The notes beneath the pieces are model-generated. The model made no database searches. It had not been told where the DNA came from and saw only the letters and a program-made list of their open reading frames with translations. DNA of 64,000 nucleotides from NCBI RefSeq assembly GCF_035987325.1, contig NZ_CP108488.1:5518001-5582000 (forward strand), in the 5' to 3' direction. The DNA comes from Streptomyces sp. NBC_01244 (GTDB lineage Bacteria > Actinomycetota > Actinomycetes > Streptomycetales > Streptomycetaceae). The translations under genes and the position numbers were made by a program. Shown one piece after another: positions 1-5,814 of this stretch (the stretch's first letter is position 1; every line of letters begins with the position of its first letter).

Positions 1-786
1 GTCGAGGCCGGGGTCTCGGGGATCATGCTCTTCGGTGTTCCGGCCGACGAGAACAAGGACGCGCGGGGCACGGCGGGCACGGAGCCGGACGGGATCCTCC
101 AGGTCGCGATCCGCGACGTGAAGGCGGAGGTGGGGGACGATCTGGTGATCATGTCCGACCTGTGTCTGGACGAGTACACCGACCACGGCCACTGCGGTGT
201 CCTGGACGAGCACGGCCGCGTGGACAACGACGCGACGCTGGAGCGGTACGCCGAGATGGCGCAGGTCCAGGCCGACGCGGGCGTCCACGTGGTGGGGCCG
301 AGCGGGATGATGGACGGCCAGGTCGGCGTCATCCGCGACGCGCTGGACGAGACGGGCCACGAGGACGTCTCGATCCTCGCGTACACGGCCAAGTACTCCT
401 CCGCCTTCTACGGTCCCTTCCGCGAGGCCGTCGCGTCCTCGCTCCAGGGCGACCGCAAGAGCTACCAGCAGGACCCGGCGAACGCCCGGGAGTCGCTGCG
501 CGAGCTCGCCCTCGACCTGGAGGAGGGCGCCGACATGGTGATGGTCAAGCCGGCCGGGCCCTACCTGGACATCCTCTACCGGGTCGCGCAGGCGGTGGAC
601 GTCCCGGTGGCGGCGTACCAGATCAGCGGCGAGTTCGCGATGATCGAGGCGGCGGCGGAGAAGGGTTGGATCGAGCGCGACCGGGCCATCCTGGAGACCC
701 TGCTCGGCATCAAGCGGGCGGGCGCGGACACGATCCTGACGTACTGGGCGACGGAGGTCGCGCAGTGGCTGCGGGCTCAGCGGTAG
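1..786 (+). CDS. hemB: Delta-aminolevulinic acid dehydratase (porphobilinogen synthase), 5' truncated by the window edge
   Basis: HemB condenses two 5-aminolevulinate molecules into porphobilinogen in cytoplasmic tetrapyrrole synthesis. The frame is open from base 1, so the N-terminus lies outside the window and about 261 residues are visible. Both expected active-site lysines are present: one in AKYSSAFYGPFR (codon 391-393) and the Schiff-base lysine in MVKPAGPYLDI (codon 547-549). The metal loop reads DLCLDEYTDHGHCG, so the middle ligand of the usual three-cysteine zinc site is Asp while the two outer cysteines remain. The C-terminus, ending near WATEVAQWLRAQR, fits the family. hemL, the preceding step in the pathway, lies at 29.5 kb. 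Identity is very secure; the metal preference is uncertain. Confidence 0.97.
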   Translation, partial: VEAGVSGIMLFGVPADENKDARGTAGTEPDGILQVAIRDVKAEVGDDLVIMSDLCLDEYTDHGHCGVLDEHGRVDNDATLERYAEMAQVQADAGVHVVGPSGMMDGQVGVIRDALDETGHEDVSILAYTAKYSSAFYGPFREAVASSLQGDRKSYQQDPANARESLRELALDLEEGADMVMVKPAGPYLDILYRVAQAVDVPVAAYQISGEFAMIEAAAEKGWIERDRAILETLLGIKRAGADTILTYWATEVAQWLRAQR

Positions 787-888
787 GCCCGGGCGTTCGC
801 GATGCGCACGGCACCGGCGTTCCCGATTCGCACGGCGCTCCGGGCAGGCGCACCCTGGAGACAGGGTGACCCCTGGAGGTGATGGATC

Positions 889-1161
889 ATGTCCACGCTC
901 GTCGGGTGGCATGTAGAGCTCGAATTCACCGAGGAGGGCCACCGCACCAGTGCGGCGGCCCTGGTCAGACTCGGGGACGGCTCCGAGATACGGGCGCACG
1001 GCTACGCCATGCGTCACCCCTCCGACCCGGAGCAACTGCGGGTCGGGGAAGAGATCGCGGGCGCTCGCGCGCTCATGGACATCGCGTCCCAGATGTTGCA
1101 GAAGGCCCACACGGAGATCGACGCGGCGACGGGCAGGCACTCGTACCCGCTGACGCATTGA
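889..1161 (+). CDS. DUF1876 domain-containing protein
   Basis: A 90-residue protein that matches the actinobacterial DUF1876 family: a short N-terminal strand (GWHVELEF), a central T-x-A-A-A-L-V-R strand and a C-terminal helix ending near IDAATGRHSYPLTH. The family is small, cytosolic and of unknown function; its members are often said to resemble a dsRNA-binding-like alpha/beta fold, which I have not tested. The ATG lies six bases after a GGAGGTGATG stretch, a good ribosome binding site. The gene stands alone between hemB and a strong hairpin at 1175-1218. No catalytic residues are evident. Confidence 0.85.
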   Translation: MSTLVGWHVELEFTEEGHRTSAAALVRLGDGSEIRAHGYAMRHPSDPEQLRVGEEIAGARALMDIASQMLQKAHTEIDAATGRHSYPLTH

Positions 1162-1174
1162 CGTACAGGGATCC

Positions 1175-1218
1175 GGTCGCCGCGGCCCGTTCGTGTTCAT
1201 GGACGGGCCGCGGCGACC
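1175..1218. terminator. Bidirectional hairpin terminator
   Basis: A perfect 16-bp inverted repeat (1175-1190 and 1203-1218) with a 12-nt loop sits between the convergent stops of the DUF1876 gene (1161) and the ABC permease (1220). There is no U-tract, which is common for actinomycete terminators. Confidence 0.8.
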
Positions 1219-1219
1219 G

Positions 1220-2011
1220 CTACCGCGTCCGCCGTTCGAAGACGAAGGCCGCCAGGGTCACGGACACCGCACCGATGGCCGCGCACCAGGCCAGGGCCAC
1301 CCAGGGGGCGTCGCCCGCCGGCTGGGCCAGGAGCAGGGCCCGGAGGGACTCGATCACCGGGGTCAGCGGCTGGTGGTCGGCGAAGCCGTGGAGCCAGCCG
1401 GGCATGGTGTCGATGGGGACGAACGCGCTGGACGGGTACGGCAGGAACATCATCAGGAACGTGAAGCCGCCCGCCGCCTCCGGTGTGCTGGCGAGCAGCC
1501 CGAGCGTCGCGGCCAGCCACGAGATGGCGGTGATGTACGCGACCAGGAGCGCGGCCGCGGCCAGGTAGCCGCGCAGCGAGGCCTGGGGGCGGAAGCCGAT
1601 GGCGAGGGCGACCATCAGGACCAGGCTCGTGGACACGAGATTGCGCAGGACCGAGGCCGCGACGTGCCCGGCCAGGATCGGGGCGCCGCCGATGTCCAGG
1701 GACCGGAGGCGGTCGATCACGCCTTCCTTCATGTCGGTGGCGACGCTGACGGCGGTGCTCGCCGCGCCGAAGCCGGCGCAGAGCAGCATCGCTCCCGGGA
1801 CCACGTAGGTCACGTAGGCGGTCCCGGTGTCGATGGCTCCGCCGAAGAAGTAGACGAAGATGAGCATCAGCATGACCGGCAGCATCAACGCCGTGATCAG
1901 GACGTCCGGTTGGCGGCTGCTGATGCGCAGGCTGCGCCCGGCGAGGGTACGGGCCGCGACGGTCATTGTGGCGGTGGCGGTGGTGGTGGCGGTGGGCGCG
2001 GAAGTGGTCAC
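1220..2011 (-). CDS. ABC-2 type exporter permease, DrrB-like
   Basis: A 263-residue membrane subunit of an ABC exporter. It shows the DrrB/ABC-2 pattern of about six hydrophobic segments: LITALMLPVMLMLIFVYFF, a segment starting TYVVPGAMLLCAGFG, a third after MKEGVIDRLRSLDIG, and a C-terminal one before the basic end FERRTR. The conserved cytoplasmic stretch KEGVIDRLRS is typical of daunorubicin-resistance-type permeases. The GTG start (2009-2011) overlaps the ATPase TGA by four bases, so the two are translationally coupled. The substrate cannot be read from the sequence; a drug or lipid-like compound is likely for this family. A TetR gene divergent from the pair probably controls it. Confidence 0.9.
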   Translation of the reverse strand: MTTSAPTATTTATATMTVAARTLAGRSLRISSRQPDVLITALMLPVMLMLIFVYFFGGAIDTGTAYVTYVVPGAMLLCAGFGAASTAVSVATDMKEGVIDRLRSLDIGGAPILAGHVAASVLRNLVSTSLVLMVALAIGFRPQASLRGYLAAAALLVAYITAISWLAATLGLLASTPEAAGGFTFLMMFLPYPSSAFVPIDTMPGWLHGFADHQPLTPVIESLRALLLAQPAGDAPWVALAWCAAIGAVSVTLAAFVFERRTR

Positions 2012-2970
2012 GGAGCGGCTCCCGTCAGGGTGAGGAACACGTCGTCGAGGGTGGCGCCGCGGACCGAGAAGCGGTCCACGGCGGTGCGGTCCGGGTCGAG
2101 TGCGTCGAGCAGGGACCGGACGTGGGCGGCGCTGCCGTCGGTGGGCAGGCTGAGGCCGAGCTCCTCCGGCGCGAGGGTGAGGCCCTCCGCGACGGCCGCG
2201 GGTTCTCCCGCCGAGAGGCGGAGCGCGCGCGGGGTCAGGGCGTCGTAGGCGGCCCGGCTGGCGAGGGTCAGGTCGAGGCGGTGGCCCGCCACGCGGGACT
2301 TGAGCTCCGCGGGGGTGCCTTCGGCGGCGATCCGCCCGCCGGCCAGGACGGCCACGCGGTCGGCGAGCCGGTCGGCCTCCTCCAGGTACTGGGTGGTGAG
2401 CAGCACGCTGGTGCCGTCGGCGCGCAGTTCCCGTACGAGTTCCCACAGGTCCTGGCGGCTGCGCGGGTCGAGCCCGGAGGTGGGCTCGTCCAGGAAGATC
2501 ACTTCGGGCCGGGCGACCAGGCTCGCGGCGAGGTCGAGGCGGCGGCGCATACCGCCCGAGTAGCTCTTCGCCGTGCGCCCGCCGGCCTCGGCGAGCCCGA
2601 AGCGTTCCAGCAGCTCGTCGGCCCGTGCCCGGGCCGCGCGCGGCCGCATGCCGCGGAGCCGGCCCATCATGCGGAGGGTCTCGGCTCCGGTCTGGAGGTC
2701 GTCGACGGCCGCGAACTGCCCGGTGAGGCTGATGGAGCGGCGGACCAGGGCCCGCTCGGACGCGGTGTCGTGGCCCGCGACCCGGGCGGTGCCGGAGTCG
2801 GGCTCGGTGAGGGTGGCGAGGATCCGGACGGTGGTGGTCTTCCCGGCGCCGTTGGGGCCGAGGAGGGCGAGGACGCTGCCGCGCGGGACGGCGAGGTCGA
2901 TGCCGTCGAGGACGCGCAGGGCGCCGTAGGACTTGGTCAGGGCAGTGGCGTGGATGCCGAAGTCGTCCAT
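2008..2970 (-). CDS. ABC exporter ATP-binding protein, DrrA-like
   Basis: A 320-residue nucleotide-binding subunit that drives the coupled permease. Walker A is GPNGAGKTT near residues 38-46, the Q-loop follows SLTGQ, the signature is YSGGMRRRLDLA and Walker B is VIFLDEPTSGLD. The switch position reads TTQYLEEAD, with Gln where many ABC proteins have His, as in the DrrA subfamily. The C-terminal domain ends GATLDDVFLTLTG, the usual DrrA tail. I start the protein at MDDFG (ATG 2968-2970). Longer readings would run through the operator region and the start of the divergent regulator. Likely function is drug efflux or self-resistance; the substrate is unknown. Confidence 0.92.
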   Translation of the reverse strand: MDDFGIHATALTKSYGALRVLDGIDLAVPRGSVLALLGPNGAGKTTTVRILATLTEPDSGTARVAGHDTASERALVRRSISLTGQFAAVDDLQTGAETLRMMGRLRGMRPRAARARADELLERFGLAEAGGRTAKSYSGGMRRRLDLAASLVARPEVIFLDEPTSGLDPRSRQDLWELVRELRADGTSVLLTTQYLEEADRLADRVAVLAGGRIAAEGTPAELKSRVAGHRLDLTLASRAAYDALTPRALRLSAGEPAAVAEGLTLAPEELGLSLPTDGSAAHVRSLLDALDPDRTAVDRFSVRGATLDDVFLTLTGAAP

Positions 2971-2987
2971 GCCGGACTCCGTTCTAT

Positions 2988-3033
2988 GTTCTGCGTATGG
3001 GTTACGCGCCATTGCGTAAGTAATACACAGAAC
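2988..3033. promoter_or_regulatory. Nested inverted repeats, probable TetR operator
   Basis: Between the divergent ABC and TetR genes lie two nested dyads. The inner is TTACGC-N6-GCGTAA (3002-3019), a perfect 6-bp repeat. The outer pairs 2988-2998 with 3023-3033 at 10 of 11 positions (GTTCTGCGTAT against ATACACAGAAC). This AT-richer patch is where promoters for both directions must sit, so it is a natural site for autoregulation by the adjacent TetR protein. Inferred, not shown. Confidence 0.6.
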
Positions 3034-3082
3034 TAGGATGTGCGTCAACGACTCATGACGGACGGTGGAGGAGGGAGCGGCG

Positions 3083-3844
3083 ATGGCGAACGAACCGGAA
3101 GACGACGGCACCGGGCTCCCGGCGAGCCTGGCGATGGCCTGGGGCCTGCGCGAACGCCCCGGCAAGGGCCCGCGCCCCACCCTCACCCTCCAGCGGATCG
3201 TGGACGCGGCGGTGGCGCTCGCCGCCACGGAGGGCATGGACGCCGTCTCCATGGGCCGGGTGGCCAAAGAGCTCGGCGTCTCGACGATGTCCCTCTACCG
3301 GTACGTCACGGCGAAGGAAGAGCTCTACATCCTGATGGCCGACGCGGGTGTCGGCGCCCCGCCGGCCCCCTCCGGGGTTGCGGGCTGGCGGGAGCTGCTG
3401 ACCGAATGGGCGTACGCGCAGCGGGCCGTCCTGATGGCCAACTCCTGGATCGTGCGCATCCCGCTCACCGGGGCGCCCGTCAGCCCCAACCAGCTCGCCT
3501 GGATGGAACGCGGGCTCGCGGCGATGACCGGGACCGCCCTGAGGGAGGGCGAGAAGGTCTCGGCGATCATCCTGATCGGCGGCCTCGTGCGGAACGAGGC
3601 GACGATGGTCGCGGACATGATGGACGCCATCGTGAAGTCAGGCGTCGCACCGGACCAGGTACTGGGCCGCTACGTACGCACCCTGCGGGTGATGACCGGC
3701 CCGGACACGCACCCGGCGGTGACGCGCCTGCTGGAGTCCGACGCGTTCTCGGGCGCCGACGAGCCGGACTTCCAGTTCCGCTTCGGCCTGGACCGCATCC
3801 TGGACGGCCTGGCGGCGCTGATCAGCGAGCGGTCCACTCCGTGA
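3083..3844 (+). CDS. TetR/AcrR family transcriptional regulator
   Basis: A 253-residue repressor-type protein. The N-terminal DNA-binding domain covers roughly residues 35-85, with the helix-turn-helix VSMGRVAKELGVSTMSLYRYV. The C-terminal ligand-binding domain belongs to the larger class often found beside DrrAB transporters. ATG 3083 follows GGAGGAGGGAGCGGCG, a strong ribosome site, and is preferred over the GTG at 3065. It is divergent from the ABC pair with the palindromic site between them, which points to substrate-responsive derepression of the exporter. Its last 23 bases overlap the antisense DUF397 gene. Confidence 0.93.
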   Translation: MANEPEDDGTGLPASLAMAWGLRERPGKGPRPTLTLQRIVDAAVALAATEGMDAVSMGRVAKELGVSTMSLYRYVTAKEELYILMADAGVGAPPAPSGVAGWRELLTEWAYAQRAVLMANSWIVRIPLTGAPVSPNQLAWMERGLAAMTGTALREGEKVSAIILIGGLVRNEATMVADMMDAIVKSGVAPDQVLGRYVRTLRVMTGPDTHPAVTRLLESDAFSGADEPDFQFRFGLDRILDGLAALISERSTP

Positions 3845-4067
3845 GGGTGGCCCAGGCGGCGGGGGTCAGGTCCAGCACGGGGCCGTTCTGGACCTTCGAG
3901 TCGCGGACGTGGACCGTGTGTGCGCAGGCCGCGACCTCGACGCACTGACCGCCTTCGCTGCCGCTGTATGAGGACTTCCGCCAGGCGACGGCCACTTCCA
4001 GGCAGGCGCCGCCTTCGCTGCCGCTGTAGCTGGACTTGAACCACGTCAGTGCGGTGGTGGCGCTCAT
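3822..4067 (-). CDS. DUF397 protein with an internal half-domain duplication
   Basis: An 81-residue DUF397 protein. Members usually have about 60-70 residues with one W-F/R-K-S-S-Y-S motif. Here the motif occurs twice, as WFKSSYSGSEGGACLEVA and WRKSSYSGSEGGQCVEVA, followed by the usual HVRDSK and the C-terminal PAAWATLTEW. DUF397 proteins act with the neighbouring XRE/DUF5753 protein in streptomycete developmental and antibiotic regulation (the whiJ/abaA-type arrangement). Biochemically they are poorly understood. The ATG overlaps the XRE stop as ATGA, so the two are coupled. The 3' end overlaps the TetR gene by 23 bases. Confidence 0.88.
   Translation of the reverse strand: MSATTALTWFKSSYSGSEGGACLEVAVAWRKSSYSGSEGGQCVEVAACAHTVHVRDSKVQNGPVLDLTPAAWATLTEWTAR
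3949..4028. repeat. 60-bp tandem duplication inside the DUF397 gene
   Basis: An identical 20-bp core occurs at 3949-3968 and again exactly 60 bp later at 4009-4028, with weaker similarity continuing downstream of each copy. It encodes the doubled KSSYSGSEGG motif. The spacing is 20 codons, so the frame is kept. Confidence 0.85.
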
Positions 4068-4888
4068 GTCTCTCCTAGCAGGCGGTCCAACAGGCCCCGT
4101 GTCTGCTCGGTGTTGAGGGCCTGAGTCCGCAGCATCGCATACTTGCGCGCCAGGATGCTGACCTCATCGGGAGCCGAGACCAGCTGACTGCCGCGCTGGC
4201 TTTCGGTGTAGCCGTGGAGCTGGTGATCCTGGGCTTCCAGGAGCGTGAACGGGCCGTCGAGTCCGGCGTGCGAGGTGCGCCCCAGAGGCATCACCTGAAG
4301 GCTCAGGTCCGGCAGATCGGTGCACTCGCGCAAGTGGCGCAGCTGCTCCGCGTGCACCTCGTCACCACCGATCCGGTCCCGCAGGACGGCTTCCCAGATG
4401 ACGAAGCTCAGCGTCGGAGGAGTCTCGCGGCGCAGGATCACCTTCCGGGCGACGCGCAACGCGGTCAGTGACTCGATCTCCGCTTCCGGGTGGGCAGGTA
4501 CCCGGCAGGTGATGACTGCCCGGGCGTAGTTCTCCGTCTGGAGCAGGCCCGGTACGACCTGGTTGTCGAACCAGGAGAGCGCGATCGCGCCGTCCTCCAG
4601 CCTCAGGTACTCCTCCGCCCACGGCGGAGGGCCGTCCACGGAAGGCATCCCGTGGGCCGCTACGGTCAGAATCCCCGGCAGCCCCAGATGCAGATCCATC
4701 AGCTCCGCGACGTTCGGCATCAGCGCGCGGCGGCCCTGCTCGATGGAGGCGATGGTCTCCGCGTCCAGATTGACCAGCTCTCCGAGCTGTTTTTGGGTCA
4801 GGTTCTTGGCTACTCGTGCGGCGGCCACCATCTGCCCCACCATCTTCATGGTGGTCGCGTTGGGCCGTGCGCGCTTCTTCGGTGGCAT
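4064..4888 (-). CDS. XRE-family regulator with DUF5753 domain
   Basis: About 274 residues. The N-terminal helix-turn-helix (roughly 20-75) contains KNLTQKQLGELVNLDAETIAS, and the rest is a DUF5753 domain with markers VVPGLLQTENYARAVI, RQ-type strands LSFVIWEAVLRD and QVMPLGRTSHAGLDGPF. These proteins are the DNA-binding partners of DUF397 proteins in the whiJ-like paralogous sets of Streptomyces. ATG 4888 is preferred because GGGGAG lies about eight bases upstream; a GTG at 4909 is possible. It is divergent from the ATP-binding gene, across a long dyad at 4929-4960 that may be its operator. Confidence 0.93.
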   Translation of the reverse strand: MPPKKRARPNATTMKMVGQMVAAARVAKNLTQKQLGELVNLDAETIASIEQGRRALMPNVAELMDLHLGLPGILTVAAHGMPSVDGPPPWAEEYLRLEDGAIALSWFDNQVVPGLLQTENYARAVITCRVPAHPEAEIESLTALRVARKVILRRETPPTLSFVIWEAVLRDRIGGDEVHAEQLRHLRECTDLPDLSLQVMPLGRTSHAGLDGPFTLLEAQDHQLHGYTESQRGSQLVSAPDEVSILARKYAMLRTQALNTEQTRGLLDRLLGET

Positions 4889-4928
4889 GACAGCGAACTC
4901 CCCACCCACGTGCGTGGACTACCCCGCT

Positions 4929-4960
4929 CCGACCCGTACTCAACAAGGAGTACGGGTCGG
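4929..4960. promoter_or_regulatory. Perfect 13-bp dyad between the XRE and ATPase genes
   Basis: Arms 4929-4941 and 4948-4960 are perfect complements (CCGACCCGTACTC and its inverse) around a 6-nt spacer. It lies 41 bp upstream of the XRE start and 18 bp upstream of the ATPase GTG, where an operator or shared promoter element would be. Likely bound by the XRE protein (inference). Confidence 0.65.
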
Positions 4961-4977
4961 CGCAGAGTTCCACGCTA

Positions 4978-5397
4978 GTGACTGCCCGCGACGATCGAGG
5001 GGTGAATCTGCATACTCAACCCGCCCTGGTCCAGGAGCGTCTCTACCTGCGCTCACCCCAAACCATCGGCGCCGCACGCCACTTCACACGTGACACCTTG
5101 GAGGTGTGGGGGCGGCTCGACCGTCACGAGGACGTGTTGCTCTGCGTGAGCGAGCTGGCGACCAACGCGCTGCGGTACGGGGTCCCGCGCGGGCGGGGCT
5201 ATCTGCTGCGGCTGCTCACCTACGACGGGACCGTCCGCGTCGAGGTGCACGACAGCGGGCCCGGGCTGTCGCGGATCCGGGAGCGGACGGCCGGGCGCGG
5301 GTTGCTCCTCGTGGGGGCGCTGGCCGATGCGTGGGGGGTGCTGCCGCGGGCTCCCGGGAAGGTCGTCTGGTGCGAATTCCGGGGGCTCGGCTGCTAG
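4978..5397 (+). CDS. ATP-binding protein, anti-sigma-factor-like (SpoIIAB/RsbW-type HATPase_c)
   Basis: A 139-residue single-domain GHKL ATPase. The N box is VSELATNALRYG, the G1 box is VEVHDSGPGL and the G2 box is GRGLLLVGALADAWGV. Streptomyces chromosomes carry many such proteins. Some are anti-sigma kinases; most are uncharacterised and often lie beside XRE/DUF397 pairs, as here. The start is uncertain: GTG 4978 has no clear ribosome site, and GTG 5002 is a second choice. It is divergent from the XRE gene and upstream of the membrane/STAND pair, 36 bp away, so it could be co-transcribed with them. Confidence 0.88.
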   Translation: MTARDDRGVNLHTQPALVQERLYLRSPQTIGAARHFTRDTLEVWGRLDRHEDVLLCVSELATNALRYGVPRGRGYLLRLLTYDGTVRVEVHDSGPGLSRIRERTAGRGLLLVGALADAWGVLPRAPGKVVWCEFRGLGC

Positions 5398-5433
5398 CTT
5401 CGGCTCTCGGGAAAGTTCGGCCGAGGGGGATCA

Positions 5434-5814
5434 ATGTCGGTGCCGCTGCGGTGGGTTGTGGTCGTCGGGGGGACGGGGATCGCCTTCCTGATCGGGTTCC
5501 GGCTGGGGGTGTGGGACCCCTTCGGCTGGCTGCCGGAGAAGGACTCCGACCGGGTGTCGGCGGCCGCCGGATTCGGCGGGGCCATCGCCGCGGTGTGCGC
5601 GCTGGTCGGCGGCTGGTGGGCCGGTGGCGGCGGGGAGGGCGGGAACTCCCTGCGGCAGCGCGCCCGCGCCTCCGGCACCAGCCGGGTCACGCAGACCGGC
5701 GGCGGCGGCTCCGGCCCGGTGGACCAGCGGGCGCGCGCCGACGGGGACTCCCGCGTACAGCAGACGGCCGCCGGCGGCGGTGAGCAGCAGCCGGATCCGG
5801 ATCCGGCTCCGTGA
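5434..5814 (+). CDS. Small two-helix membrane protein with two copies of a QRARA-x-G motif
   Basis: A 126-residue protein I do not recognise as a named family. Hydrophobic segments lie at about residues 7-24 and 44-62, followed by a Gly-rich cytosolic-type tail. The tail carries two copies of one motif: QRARASGTSRVTQ (about 75-87) and QRARADGDSRVQQ (about 99-111), each followed by a Gly/Ala-rich patch. The next gene's N-terminus carries a third copy. The stop TGA overlaps the GTG of that gene (GTGA), so the two are coupled. The layout of membrane domain plus repeated short motif, paired with a STAND protein bearing the same motif, resembles effector/sensor pairs that signal through amyloid-type motifs. 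This is inference. Confidence 0.8.
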   Translation: MSVPLRWVVVVGGTGIAFLIGFRLGVWDPFGWLPEKDSDRVSAAAGFGGAIAAVCALVGGWWAGGGGEGGNSLRQRARASGTSRVTQTGGGGSGPVDQRARADGDSRVQQTAAGGGEQQPDPDPAP

